64,000 nucleotides of DNA. Source: Halichoerus grypus. Lineage: Eukaryota; Chordata; Mammalia; Carnivora; Phocidae. Below are positions 1 through 11,974 of the stretch, one piece after another; positions within the stretch are counted from its first letter, which is position 1, and every line of letters begins with the position of its first letter. The stretch is from the NCBI RefSeq assembly GCF_964656455.1, contig NC_135721.1, positions 49,669,530-49,733,529 on the forward strand, in the 5' to 3' direction. Below the pieces are notes generated by a model, which saw only the letters and a list, made by a program, of their open reading frames with translations, was not told the origin of the DNA and did no database searches. A program made the translations under genes and the position numbers.

Positions 1-1120
1 TTAGGTCTTTAATCCATTTTGAGTTTATTTTTGTGTATGGTCTGAGGAAGTGTTCCAGTTTTCCCAACGCCATTTGTTGAGGGGACTCTCTTTTTTCCCA
101 CTGAATATTCTTTCCTCCTTTGTGAAAGATAATTGACCATACATTTGTGGGTTTATTTCTGGGTTTTCTATTCTGTTCCATCAATCTATGTGTCTATTTT
201 TATTCCAGTACCATACCGTTTTGATTACTATAGCTTTGTAATGTAACTTGAATCCTGGAACCCCGGTTTTGTTTTTCTTTTTCAAGACTGCTTTGGCTAT
301 TCAGGGTCTTTTGTGGTTCCTACACATTTTAGAATTGTTTGTTCTAGTTCTGTGAAAAATACGATTGGTACTTTGATAGGGATTGCATTAAATGGGTAAA
401 TTGCTTTGCGTAGTATAGACATTTTAGTAGACATTTTAACATTATTTGTTCTTCTAATCCATGAGCATGGAATGTCTTTCCGTTTGTTTATGTCATCTTC
501 AATTTCTTTCATCAATTTTTTAAAGATTTTATTCATTTGAGAGAGAGACAGAGAGAGCATAAGCAGGGGAAGGGGGGGAGGGAGAGGGAGAAGCAGACTC
601 CCTGTTGAGCTGGGACCCTGACATGGCACTCAATCCCAGGACCTGGAAATCATGACCTGAGCTGAAGGCAGATGCTTAACCATCTGGGTTACCCAGGTAC
701 CCCTCATCAATGTTTTATAGTTTTCAGAGTACACATCTTTTACCTCTTGGGTTAAATTTATTCCTAGATATTTTATTATTTTTGGTGCAGTTATAAATGG
801 GATTGTTTCCTTAATATCACTTTTTGCTGCTTCATTATTAATGTATAGGCATGCAACAGATTTCTGTACATTGATTTTGTATCCTGTGACTTTACTGAAT
901 TAATTTATCAGTTCTAGTAGTTTTTTGGTGGAATCTTTAGGGTGTTATATAATATAATATCATGTCATCTGCAAACAGTGAGGGTTTTACTTCTTCCTTA
1001 CCAATTTGGATGCCTTGTGACAGGACTTCAGGTACTCTGTTGAATAAAAGTGGTGAGAGTGGACATCCTTGTCTTGTTCCTGACCTTAGGGGAGAAGCTC
1101 TCAGTTTTTCCCCATTAATA
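1..1120 (-). mobile_element. L1 LINE fragment, ORF2 reverse-transcriptase region, defective
   Basis: On the - strand, 937-1146 contains an open stretch with L1 reverse-transcriptase motifs: [13 protein letters not shown], then [10 protein letters not shown], then the catalytic LFADDMILY (coded near 959-978). The element continues leftward past position 1, so its 3' end lies outside the window. It stops near 1120, where L1 similarity gives way to unrelated sequence, so it is 5' truncated. About ten residues expected between VLSQ and GIQIG are missing. A Can-SINE at 517-703 splits it. Stops and the truncation make it inactive. Confidence 0.9.
517..703 (-). mobile_element. Can-SINE inserted in L1
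   Basis: Read on the - strand it has the tRNA-like head (ending at 703), the CT-rich middle and an A-rich tail at its left end. It is flanked by an 8-bp direct repeat TCATCAAT at 509-516 and 704-711. The copy is moderately diverged (head altered to GGGGTACCTGGGTAACC), so it is not among the youngest. It is inserted into the L1 ORF2 fragment and is therefore younger than it. Confidence 0.92.
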
Positions 1121-1498
1121 GCTTCTTTTGTGCTTTTCCCTCTCATCCAAGGCTTCAGTCATACTTTCCTCTGGAAGGCCTTGCTCTTTTGTATCTTTTT
1201 ACCCTTACAAATACTGTTCCTCTATCAGCAGTGCTCTTTTTGGCCTACTGAATAACATGAGTGAACAACATTAGTTATATAACACTGAAATGAAGGTACC
1301 ACCCCCTTAGCTTATTTGCCCCACCAAGTTGGTTTTTTGTAAGTTGAGTAAAATTGTAAGCTTCCTGGTGAAAGACTGTCTTGTTAAAAAGAAAAAGAAG
1401 ATGATAACGATGCACAGATGAGTGTATTTATAACTTTATTGCACTGATTCAAAGAATATAGTGTTTTTTGCGGTTTGCTTTATGGCATCTTTTTTGTT

Positions 1499-1815
1499 TT
1501 AAATATTTTATTTTTTTTTTAAGATTTTTTTTATGTATTTGACAGAGAGAGAGACAGTGAGAGAGGGAGCACAAGCAGGGGGAGTGGGAGAGGGAGAAGA
1601 AGGCTTCCCGCTGAGCAGGGAGCCCGATATGGGGCTCAATCCCAGAACCCTGGGATCATGACCTGAGCCGAAGGCAGACACTTAATGACTGAGCCACCCA
1701 GGCGCCCCTTAAATATTTTATTTTTAAGTGATCTCCACACCCAAGATGGGACTCAGACTCACAACCCTGAGATCAAGAGGTACATGCTCTACTGACTGAG
1801 CCAGCCAGGCGCCCC
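1499..1815 (-). mobile_element. Older Can-SINE split by a younger one
   Basis: The parts are 1499-1515 and 1709-1815. The right part ends with the tRNA-like head (GGGGCGCCTGGCTGGCTC on the - strand) and a B-box-like region. It lacks the long CT-rich middle of younger copies and resembles the shorter, older tRNA-Lys carnivore SINE type. The younger SINE at 1516-1708 lies inside its tail. Confidence 0.85.
1516..1708 (-). mobile_element. Can-SINE nested in an older Can-SINE
   Basis: This is a full-length arctoid-type Can-SINE in - orientation, with the GAGCCACCCAGGCGCCCC head complement at its right end and an A-rich tail at its left. It is bracketed by a 17-bp perfect target-site duplication, TTAAATATTTTATTTTT, at 1499-1515 and 1709-1725. 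The duplicated site is part of the older SINE's tail. Confidence 0.93.
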
Positions 1816-1929
1816 ACTTTGTAGCATCTTTTCGATCAATTTTTGTCAACACCCTTCAGGTGCTTGAGAAAATGTGTATTTCCTAGTAAATGAATGCAAT
1901 GTTACATATCCAGCAAATCAAACTTAATA

Positions 1930-2530
1930 ATGGTGCTATTTTTAAATATTTTTAATCTGCTTTATTAATCATCAAAAGAAGAGTGATAAAAATCTCCCTC
2001 TACTATTGTGATTTATCAATTTTATCACAGTGTCAAGTTTTTGCTTTGTGTAGTTTTATATTTTGAGACTATGCTATTGGGTATATAAAAGTTTAAAAAT
2101 TTTATGTCTTGGATGAATTATCCTTTTACCAGTATATAGTGACTCTTTATTCCTAATACTGTTTGGTTTTTGTTTTGGTTTGGTTTAGCTTGGTTTGTTT
2201 GGTCTTAGAGTCTATACTGCATCTGTTTTCTTTCTTTTTTCCTTTCGTTTTTCTATTTGCTCAGTTTGTCTTTTTCCATTGCTTCATTTTGAACTTTCTG
2301 TGTCCTCAAAGTTCTATTTTTGATTTATAGCTTACCTCTCGTATCGTTGGATTTGCTTATTAATAGAGTATGAGAACTTCAATCTTTTAACTCATTGGTT
2401 TAGACCATTGTTATCATATTTTTACTTCTAACAGCTTATTTGTGCTATTTACCATCCCTTTTCTTTGTTTCTAACTTTTTCTGCCTTTGATTTTTTTATT
2501 TGGTTTTAAAATATTAGCATTACAGATATA
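1930..2530 (-). mobile_element. Old L1 fragment, antisense
   Basis: The T-rich sequence matches, from memory, the antisense of an internal L1 segment, for example the stretch around 2100-2160 reading TGTCTTGGATGAATTATCCTTTTACC. It is strongly diverged. Both ends are approximate. No open frame survives. Confidence 0.6.
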
Positions 2531-2559
2531 GAAAGTGCAGGATGCAGGTATTTTCTAAA

Positions 2560-3180
2560 ACTATTTAATACCTTAAATTCCTACCAATCTTTGACACATA
2601 TACCAAAGATTATATATATATAAAATATATATTTTTGGTTTGATACAGTGGTCATCAATTCCCCTGCTTCCTATTTACCTGACCTATATACAGACAATTG
2701 GCTTCTGATTAAGAGGGTAGAAAACCTACTGCCCCTAATTTCAAAGCATTTATTTTGCTTTTGCCATTATTTAGTTGACAGAGGTGTCCAATTTAATATA
2801 TCCACCACCACTTGGCTGTTTACATAACTTGAACACCAACTCACTGATGTACCAAGTCTGTTGACTTCATGAATGAAGTTAATTCCTCCCTCATTACTAC
2901 CAGAATGCAGTGCTTTGGTGATGGTATTATGATCTAATCAAAGTGAATGCAAAATCTAAATTCACACTTTTTCTTTAAAACATGACAACCCACACACACC
3001 TAGGTCAAGATTTCTAAAGGGATGTTGGAGAAAAGAAATAACAAGCAACTCATACTTACGACTATACTCCTCAGCAACACCAAACCATGTAGTTCCTTAC
3101 TGGATTTTTCCCTTCCATGTTTTTGCTTATACTACCCTCCTCCCCTGCTGGGATGGCCTTCCTCTTTTCCCTGTTGTTTT
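2560..3180. other. Unassigned intronic DNA
   Basis: AT-rich sequence with a short (TA)n run near 2610-2630. I see no gene, RNA gene or clear repeat family here. Confidence 0.5.
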
Positions 3181-3470
3181 TTAAAATAAAATTTGGAAGG
3201 GGATAATTTTAAATTTATAGAAAAGTTGCAAAGATAATACAGAGAGTTTCTGTATGCCCTTACCCAGTTTTCCTGAATGTTAATATCTTTTATATTATGT
3301 GGTACATTTGTCACAATAAGAAATTAACATTGGTGCATTATTATTAACTAAACCATAGACTTTAGTCAAATTTCACCAGTTTTTCTACCAGTGTCTTTTT
3401 CTATTTCAGGATTAGGTCATCATATCTCTAGTCTCTTTGCTTCCTTCTATTTGATTGATTTTTTAAAATC
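3180..3470 (-). mobile_element. Old L1M-type 3' end, antisense
   Basis: Sequence such as TAGAAAAGTTGCAAAGATA followed by TACAGAGAGTTTCTGTATGCC is the typical reversed 3' UTR of ancient mammalian L1 (L1M type). It is the antisense counterpart of the + strand copies at 13590, 40970 and 44980. Boundaries are rough. Confidence 0.6.
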
Positions 3471-3609
3471 TCCTTTCCCCTTTTTTCCCTTTAGTCTGAT
3501 GGTTTTACATTCTATTTCTGTTCTTTTAGAAGTTACCAACACACTGTATTTCCTAGGATATGAAGAGATTGTCACATGCATTGCTGTGGTCGTGTAAATT
3601 GGTACACCT

Positions 3610-3870
3610 GCTAAGGAGGGAAAAGAAGGTGCATATCTTTTGATCCAGCAATTCCCCCCCAAGGACTCAGTCCTACAGATTTCTATACTTGTACATAAGT
3701 GTGAAGTTATTCAGTGCATTATTATTTATAATTGTTTAAAGGATACTAATGAAATTTTATAGACTGATATGAACTGATGCCCAATATATTGTTAAATGGG
3801 TGCGTGGGAGAGGAAAATTCAGAACAGTGTATTTCATTTGTTACGATAAATAGATTTCCTTATTCCTCCT
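3610..3870 (+). mobile_element. Old L1M-type fragment, sense
   Basis: The run TGATCCAGCAATTCC, CCTACAGATTTCTATACTTG and TTATTTATAATTG is the recognisable post-ORF2 region of ancient L1 in sense orientation. It is short, diverged and non-coding. Confidence 0.6.
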
Positions 3871-5776
3871 ACACCAGAAGATAGATTTGTTTTCTGGTTT
3901 GTGCTTTCACTGAAGTTCAGCCTATGGAAGGGTCTTCTCTTTACACAGCAACCTCCAATTCTAACCCCACTCCATTGACACATCAGAGTCATCGTCTCCA
4001 GTCCCCATGTAGGCTTAAAAACCCAAGCTTCAGATGAGATCGGGCGCGTTCAGGCTTCAGACACCACCCTGCCCTGTGGGACAACCAATGAACTTTTCCT
4101 TTATTACCTGATTCTGATAATGATTTTTCACATGTTGCAACTACTCTCCCACCTAGGGATAGGAGAATTAAAGAAAGAATAATGCAAGAACTTAGCTCAA
4201 TAGCTGACACATAAAGTACTCAATAAATACTAACTATCACGGGTTAAGTTGCTTTTCCTAATTTCCTGCTTGTTAGACTTGCTATTGAAATGTATCAGAC
4301 TTTCTTTACTCATACCTCTTTTTAATGAACACGAAAACAGCGTATCCTGTTTAATGTTATTTAAAATTATAAAATAAAGCAACTTTGTGTTTAAAAGAAA
4401 ATAAAAGCAATGGTAATTCTCAGTATGCTAAAACTACACATATATTTGTTTCTTTCCTCTTTTCCCCTGGGAAGACTCTGAGATATTTCCCTCCCCCATA
4501 AAAGGGCGCTTGCACCCTAGTTGAGAGCCTTTTGTTCAGCTTGTTTCTAATTTTATGTATGTTGTCTTTTTTTTTCTTTTTGCCCTGAGAATTCTGTGAA
4601 ATACATCTTCATGTAACATTTTTTAGTTTAGTAAATTATTCCCTTCAGGTAAATTTCTAGGGGTGGAATCATTGTGCCAGAGGGTAGAAATCCTATATAA
4701 GAAATCCTATTCACGAAACAGAAGGTAATATATCTTTCAATACAATTTGCTGTGTTATCGTGCTGTTTGCAGTGCATGAGTATACTGATTTTACCAAAAC
4801 CTTGCAAACATCAGGAGTTACTATTTTTAGTACATTTGCTAATTCTTAGGTGTAAAATGGCAATTTCTCATTGCATTAATGCCCATTTCCTTGATGACTA
4901 GTGAATGTAAACTAGATGTTTATGCAGTGCACATTTCAGGTGTCTTTTATTATTTTAATGCATATTGCCAGGCATTAATCTAAAAAATCCTTATTTAAGC
5001 TTTTGCGCTCTGAAAAGATTTTGGAGCTTCAACAAACTGAAAAAGGAAAGAAATTAAACTAGAAAGTGGCTGTGTTTATAAACAAGCAGTCTTGAAACAC
5101 AAGACCATTGTGGTAATTGGAATGGTCTGTATCCCAGAATGTTCTGCTTAATAGATGCCAAGCTCACCAACTAGCTGGAAAAAGGCAGAGCAGTGTGTTT
5201 ACCCCCAAGGTGGTCAGATGAGGCAAATCTGAATTCCTAAACTCCACAGTCACTCTCTACCCAAAAACCTATCATGGCCCACACCATCTGAGTGTTTATG
5301 TTAAGGATTCTATTTTCCTGAAGTGTTACAGGATTCTTGCTTAAAAAAAACAACAACAAAAAAAAAAACAGGCATCTAGGGTCTGAAAACATTTTCTCTC
5401 TTTATAAATGTATTTAATAATAAAACAGAAACACATGTTCTTTTTTCCAAATACCATGTTAATTCAAAAAAGGCCTTTTCATTAGATGATATATACACAA
5501 GGGCTAAGGATTACAAAGGCAAAAACTTAAATTGTAAAGTATACAAGGATGCTTAGGACAAAACCTTAACAGGGGTCGTAATCAGAGATGCTTCCCTTCT
5601 GCTCGCTGTTTGCAGCCTAACATTCACGGGGAATGCTGCTAGGGAGAGCCCAAAGTGGTTTCCTAATCTGTAACCACAACGGGATGACTCAGATCTTTAT
5701 CTTTTATGAACTGCACTCATAACTTGGTGCCTTGCTCACTTTCCCAAAGTCTAAGTATGATTTAAAACAAGTTGGA

Positions 5777-5820
<44 letters not shown>

Positions 5821-7021
5821 CCCACTACATTTTCTGAATAGTGGTCTCTCAATGGCTATTAACTATTGAAATCAGTGAACCCTTATAACTTTATCTGCCT
5901 TTGGGGATCCTTCTACCTTCTTGCCAAATAAAGTGGGGCCCAGTGACCAAGGAAAAGACAGAGGTATTCTTTGGGAGGATCGGGGCAGAGTGGATGGACC
6001 TCCGACGTACTGAACACAGATGCTGTCAACCGCCACACATTTTCAGTGCCAGTGACGAACATAGAAAGCTTTAGTCTCCGAAGAGAGAGTGAGTGTACTG
6101 CAAGCCCTCACATGAAAGCAAGTGTTTTCCTCTCCTTCTCTTGGTGTCTTAGCCATCAGCCTCCCCTGATTGGTTCGGTTACTGAGGAATAATAAATATA
6201 TGAGGGGACCCCCAGCATGAAAGTTTCCCCTGCCCAGTTAGGGTTCACTGTAGACTGTGATGAGTTATTGGAAGTGCTGGGGGTATGTTAAGTGATATAC
6301 ACAGCTCATGGTGCGATAATAGTATTTTCCAGGAGAATTACTCATGTAGCCCAGCTGGCCGCATGACCTATCTTCAGGATAGGGCAGGATGAGTATTAGA
6401 TATTTCCTGAGAAACGTACCAGTGCCCCCATAAAGACCCAATTACGACACAATCACAAGAAGAGAGACTGTGTGCTCTCCCCAGAGGATAACCAGCTTAG
6501 TAGCTTCTAGCCCATGGTTGTTTGTTTGTTTGTTTTTGAGATTCCATAACTAGGTTCAGTGACACTCAAATATACGGTAAAGTTTTCTTTAAAAATGATT
6601 CTGGAAATAATAAAAGTTAAATTGAATTATGGTGAAACAGAATTATATTTCTTGTTATAAAAGAAATGATTAAGCAGCTTCTTGAATGAATTGTCCAATG
6701 ACTTCAACTCTGCCTAAAAAAGATATAATTATTGCATACTTATATCAACACAAAAATATTTCCTTTCATTCTCTCAGGTCTACCTTTCCTGTAGAAAGTT
6801 TTCTGTGATAAATTCTGGACACACAGATGGCCTCATGAACTTTCCTCATACGCAGCATTTCCCCGCTACAGTTGTGTAGGTGTTCATCTGTGTGGTGTGT
6901 CACTTGGCTCTCTGTTTTTCAGTGGCAATCATAGTATTCCCTATATCTTACTATATCTAACAGGATTATTATTCCAGTGCCTAGAACAGGCCAGGTAGTG
7001 GGGTCCAGCCAACAAAAGGAC
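3871..7021. other. Intronic DNA with simple repeats only
   Basis: No gene or confident interspersed repeat is visible. Simple sequence includes an A-rich stretch near 5342-5370, the (GT)n array at 5779-5816 and a (TTTG)n run near 6520-6535. Confidence 0.5.
5779..5816. repeat. (GT)n microsatellite
   Basis: An uninterrupted run of about 19 GT units, likely to vary in length between individuals. Confidence 0.97.
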
Positions 7022-7034
7022 AGAAGTTGTAAAT

Positions 7035-7231
7035 TTTTTTTTTTAAAGATTTTATTTATTTGACAGAGAGAGAGAGACAGCGAGAGAGGGAACACAAGCA
7101 GGGAGAGTGGGAGAGGGAGAAGCAAGCTTCCTGCGGAGCAGGGAGCCCGATGTAGGGCTCGATCTCAGGACCCTGGGATCATGACCTGAGCCAAAGGCAG
7201 ACGCTTAACAACTGAGCCACCCAGGCGCCCC
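7035..7231 (-). mobile_element. Can-SINE, full length, young-looking
   Basis: A near-consensus arctoid Can-SINE in - orientation with an intact tRNA-like head, CT-rich middle and A-rich tail. The target-site duplication AGAAGTTGTAAAT (13 bp) is perfect at 7022-7034 and 7232-7244. Confidence 0.95.
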
Positions 7232-7621
7232 AGAAGTTGTAAATATTTTTTAAAGTCCCCATCCTCTCTGGCTGTTCCATTAGTGAATCTCCCAGGTTCT
7301 GTGAAGCGACTTATCACTGTGAGTACTCTGGATCTCTGCTTAGTCTTTCCTTTATATCCCTTGACTTTACCCAGCTTCACCTCCCTTGCTTGGCCCTCTT
7401 ACCTGGCTGGTTATCATTAGGGTTTCCCCAAACCAAAGAGAAAACAGATAAAAGTAGGCAGTGACAAAGTATTTATGTTTTCAGATACATATGTCAGTCA
7501 ACTAGAATGTATTTTTAAATATCTTCTGGGCCCAAGCCCTCCCTGAGTTGTGTATGGTGACTATTCAAAAAATGTTAACCTCTCACCCTCGAGTAATTTA
7601 AAAGTAAATTATTCTTAGAGC

Positions 7622-8225
7622 GCATTCATTCATTTAATAAATATTTGCTGAGCCTCTGCTATGTACTGAGCACTAGAGATACATCATTGAACAAAACAGA
7701 CCAAAATTCCTGACCTCGTGGAGCTTATAATTTAGGATGGAGGAGTGAGGAAATAGATAAGAAATAAGAATAATTAGGGGCGCCTGGGTGGCTCAGTCGT
7801 TAAGCGTCTGCCTTTGGCTCAGGTCATGATCCCAGGGTCCTGGGATCGAGCCCCGCATCGGGCTCCCTGCTCAGCGGGAAGCCTGCTTCTCCCTCTTCCA
7901 CTCCCCCTGCTTGTGTTCCCTCTCTTGCTATGTCTCTCTCTCTGTCAAATAAATAAATAAAATCTTTAAAAAAAAAAAAAAAAAGAAATAAGAATAATTA
8001 ATAAGATATAGTTGTAGGTAGGTAGTAAGTACTGTGGAAAGAATAAGAAAGTAAAACAAGGGTAACAGGGGAAGGGGGTGAAAATGTGGGGGTTGAGGGG
8101 GACAAGTTACAGTATTAAATGAGACAGGGTAGGCCTCACTGAGGTGAGGTTTGAACAGTGCCTTGAAGGAAATGACATAGTTATTCAAGCAGACATCTGA
8201 GAGAAGAGTAGCATTCCAGGTGATG
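7622..8225 (-). mobile_element. L2 LINE 3' region, antisense, split by a Can-SINE
   Basis: The left part (7622-7776) opens with TTCATTCATTTAATAAATATTTGCTGAGC and contains ATTGAACAAAACAGACC and GTGGAGCTTATAAT, the familiar reversed 3' end of L2. The right part (8001-8225) continues with AGTATTAAATGAGACAGGG and GTAGCATTCCAGG. The SINE at 7777-7982 separates them. It is ancient and diverged with no coding capacity. Confidence 0.7.
7777..7982 (+). mobile_element. Can-SINE, full length, young, with 18-bp duplication
   Basis: A complete + strand copy: GGGGCGCCTGGGTGGCTCAG head, B-box region, CT-rich middle, AAATAAATAAATAAAATC tail and about 20 bases of A. The flanks are a perfect 18-bp direct repeat, AAGAAATAAGAATAATTA, at 7759-7776 and 7983-8000. 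The intact A-tail and perfect flanks indicate a recent insertion. Confidence 0.97.
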
Positions 8226-9740
8226 GAGGACCATGATTTATCATTTAAAATTTGTGGGTAGATTCTTTTATGCTTCCTTTTCAAATGAAGAAACTGAATA
8301 TACCAGCTTAATATCTGTTGTGGCTTAAAGTGACTTTCAGTTGAGGCAGCTTGCAGACAGAGGCCATTGTCTTTGTTTTACAGATTGGGAGAAGTAAGAC
8401 ACAGAAATGGAAGGAGGGATAACTTGGGTAGAGTCGTGAAACTAGCAACGGGGAGCAGGCTTTCAGATGAGCACTGGACTAGTGTGTCATTACACAGCCT
8501 GTCTTCCTTGGGCCTTAGTGGTTTCTCGTCTTATAAAGTAAAATTGACTTCAGATATTTTCTTTGATAGGAGTTAAATTGTCACTGATTTCCCTACTCAA
8601 TAGTACAAACTTGTTATAATCCAAGTTAAACGAATTTCAGTGAAGAGAGGGAAGACCCTAGACATGTCTGGGTCATTTCTTAATGGCCATTGCCACACCA
8701 TACATGCTTTGAATACCCTGGAAATTATTTGGGATGTTTTCTTGGAGGTCAGAGTGCCCATCTGGAAGGACTGTAGGGAGTCTGCTTGTGATTATCTCGG
8801 CTGCCCCAGGGGGCATGGGGAGCCAGCCCTTCTCCAGTGTTTTCTCCTTACCTTGGCCAGCTAGAGAGCCACCATCTGCCTGGGTTCAAGTAGAGGAGGG
8901 CAAACAGAGATGGGACTTGCGAGTAGCTGGGCCAGCATCTAGGAGCTGTTTCGAAAGAGATGGGCATATTCCCTACACCAGCTCAATCTAGTTTATGCAC
9001 TTTGCAGACCCTGTAAAATAGAAGCACTCACAGATAAATTCACTTCATTTCCACCCATGGGTCCCTAATGTAGCCTTAACATTAAAAGCTTATTAAAATA
9101 TTTATGTAACATTTGGAATCTCCAAATCCCTTGACAATTGTTTAATTGGCTAATTAATCTCTGCAGCTTCCCTGGGAAGCATGTTGGTACTTTTATCCCC
9201 ATGTTAGAGATTAGACACAAGTGGCGTAAGTGGCTTTACCCGAGACTGTGGCATGAGTCAGATCCCCAGTAACTTCACAGTACGTGAACCAGCAGTCAGC
9301 CATGGCTCCACCAGTCTAAATCCCTTAACCTCTCTGAGCCTTAGTTTCTTCACATATGTATGAGATCCCAGTGATCTTTGTCCTACCGATCCCAAAGAAT
9401 GATTACGAAAATACAGTGAGGCACACCAGAAGTGTGATAATACCAGTTATAACTAGGGAGTGGATTGAAGCAGAAGGAATCAGCAGCCTCATTATTTAAT
9501 ACTTAGGGTGTGCTACCGTTTTGGGGCCCGAGAGGAGAACAGGAGGAGAGACAACCTGTGGCTGACCCTCTAGCAAAACCAAGTCCTCTCCCTCATTTGA
9601 CTCAGCTTAGATTAGAGGAGGGAAGGGAAGGAACACAAGAGTAGTAAGGTAACAATTAAAAGAATGAGTAATACTAGGAGGAGAAAAATGAAAGAGGTAA
9701 AATTGTGTATAACAATGCTATAAACTGCTGATCTTGGCAG
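8226..9740. other. Intronic DNA with faint MIR-like traces
   Basis: Mostly unassigned. Short MIR-like pieces are suggested at about 8505-8550 and 9190-9350 (for example CCTCTCTGAGCCTTAGTTTC at 9330). No gene or RNA gene is recognised. Confidence 0.45.
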
Positions 9741-10080
9741 CGGAAGCATTGTCTGAACTTCGGCAGTATGGCGGCCGGGACCGAGGAGCTGAAAATGCGA
9801 GTGCGGACGATGCTTCCGTAGCCGGATTCTGCACTCCAGACCATTGGTCTGTGTCCCAGCTCTGGTAATGACCTTCCGAGGTCACGTAGTCCTGCACTCT
9901 TTCCCCCCACACCACCACCTGCTCCCTCCTGCCGCCGCTACACCAGGGCTTTAGGAAATGAGACCAGTAAGTTGGTTGTCAGGATGCACACACCGGACCA
10001 CCTGACGATTGCACGGGGCGTTCCCTTCATCCTTCTTTCTCTGGCCTTCGCAGTCGTATCCCTGGTGAGCGCCCGGGCCT
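9741..10080. other. CpG-dense island of unknown role
   Basis: I count about 22 CpG dinucleotides in some 340 bp, far above the surrounding intron. The stretch includes ATGGCGGCCGGGACCGAGGAG near 9768, which opens a frame of only 17 codons. A GTAAGT donor-like site lies at 9966, and a pyrimidine tract ending CGCAG near 10053 precedes a GTGAGC. It could be a small intragenic promoter, the first exon of a non-coding RNA, or an old GC-rich insertion. I cannot match it to a known gene. Confidence 0.5.
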
Positions 10081-10386
10081 CTCATTGCCTGCAGAAAGCA
10101 AGTCCCCCCAGATACAAGCAACTGCAGGTATAATCGAGTTGCTAAACATTGGTTCTTTTTTTTCATTCTCTCCGGAGTTTTTCTTCATTCCTTTTTTTTA
10201 ATGGAAAGTTTAAGGAAATATAAAAACTGGAATAAGTAGTGAGGGATAAAGGCGAAAGAAGAGGTCCTGAGAACAAATGAAAACTCAGCAAGGCGAGGAA
10301 CAACGCTGGAGGACAGTAGACAAATAAATCATTACTAATCACATGAATTTGGTTAGTTAATGTGATTAGTGGTTGTTCTAGGTATG

Positions 10387-10448
10387 AACACATACACAAA
10401 TACACACATGTAGATACACACATGCGCACACCCTTATACACACATACA
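10387..10448. repeat. (CA)n-like degenerate simple repeat
   Basis: An interrupted run of CACA, TACA and GCACAC units. Confidence 0.75.
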
Positions 10449-10754
10449 GTGTTCTGAGACCTTTGCTGGGTGGCCTCCTTATTCTAGCTCCAGTCCCTAG
10501 AAATTAAGGCAGGATCAAAGAACTCATGCTTGAAAAATTCACCTTGCCGATGTGCTGAACGGTAGGTAGCCACTACACAGGCCTTGCTGTGCACATCCAC
10601 ACATGACATATGTATGAGGGATGCTCTTGGTTGACGGAAGGCAGGTGATACTTTTCCTCTGACATACGGACTTATAAACTGGCAAAACTGTACTTGTTCA
10701 TGACTCCTAATACCATGCATTCTCTTTTCTCCAGAGTCCGTGAGTGATTTAGAA

Positions 10755-10888
10755 CCAGCTACTTAACCTCTCTAGCCTCATTCTCGTCATCTGTAAAGCG
10801 GGCTTATCACTAAGCCCTGCCTCATAGGGTTGTTTGGAGGTGATTAAAATGATATAAAAAGTGCTTCGCACTACATGTGACACATTCA
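10755..10888 (+). mobile_element. MIR SINE remnant
   Basis: CTACTTAACCTCTCTAGCCTC, then CATCTGTAAAGCGGG and CTCATAGGGTTGTTTGGAGG, is the core of a mammalian-wide MIR in sense orientation. Confidence 0.8.
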
Positions 10889-11689
10889 GTCCCTATGTTA
10901 GCATTTACTACTTACTGGATGCCTGTTGTGTACCAGGTCCTGTTCAAGGCAGCTGAGGCACAAAGAAAATAAAGCATAATCAAAAAGCCTCCAAGATGCT
11001 CATCCTCTCTTCAATTCCTGGAAATTTCCTACTAAAAATGCCAGATACCGTCCCTCGAAGAACACTCTGATGGTACCACTTAGACATCCATATTCGCACT
11101 GTGACTGTCTCACATCCTTTTCCATGACCTGCACTCTTCTGTCTGGCCCCTTAAAGGAAAGTTCCCTCTGTAGAAGACTGTGTCTTGGCTGCTCAACCGG
11201 AAGCTCCCCTGTTGGGGGACTTCTCCTTCCTCTGCTGGCAGGTACTGTGTGCAGAGTGAGTCTTGTGCACAGTGAGTGCTCTGAATGCACCAGCTCCTTT
11301 TTGGAGCTGAGGGACCGTGTGTGGCAGAGGTGGTCAGTGCCCTCATTCCCTACCACTGAGTCTAGAAGTCCACTTGGGTATCCATGCTGTATCAACTCAG
11401 GAATGCCTGCTGCTTCATCCCCCTCTGTGTTGGCTGTGTGTTCTTCCCTTATCTTAATTTGAGTAAAGGGGAAAGAAAGTAGTTAAGAGGGAGGGATGGT
11501 GAGGTTCAGGCACCAGAAATGCATAATGGTTTTTAATCCTCAACTTCTCCTGACCTGCAAATATTGGTATTATCCAGGGCGGGTCTGGAATGGGAAAATA
11601 AGACATAATAGTGGGAGTCCATGGGAATCACAGAGTGTAAACCTTTAATCCACAAAGCTGGCCTCTAAAAGAGAGACACCTTAGTTTGG

Positions 11690-11800
11690 GCCAACTTCCT
11701 CTCTTACCTCGATTACTACAGCTTTCCTTAATTGGTCTCCCTGCTGCCTGTCTCATCGTCTGCTGACTTACTCTCCATGTTGCTGTGAGATGGAAGTCAT
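11690..11800 (+). mobile_element. L2 LINE remnant
   Basis: CTCGATTACTACAGC followed by TAATTGGTCTCCCTGCTGCC matches the recalled L2 consensus in the 3' part of its second open frame. It is short and diverged. Confidence 0.55.
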
Positions 11801-11974
11801 CTCTCCCCTCTCCAAGAATCCATAACCATTGCTCTCTCTTACGGCAGTTACTGCTTTCTACCTGATGTCTGGAATCATGTACCAGATGAGAAGAACACGA
11901 GGGCGCTGTGCTGCAGTGCCTTTCCCCCCTCTGATTAGTAAACTTCATTCTTCCACAACCCGCCCAATCTGTAC

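Noticed and set aside
937..1146. Open frame with reverse-transcriptase motifs on the - strand
   Set aside because: It is a piece of dead L1 ORF2, truncated and missing residues, not a host gene or a retron-like system.
9768..9821. ATGGCGGCC-type start with a 17-codon frame
   Set aside because: Too short to call a coding sequence; kept only as part of the CpG island observation.
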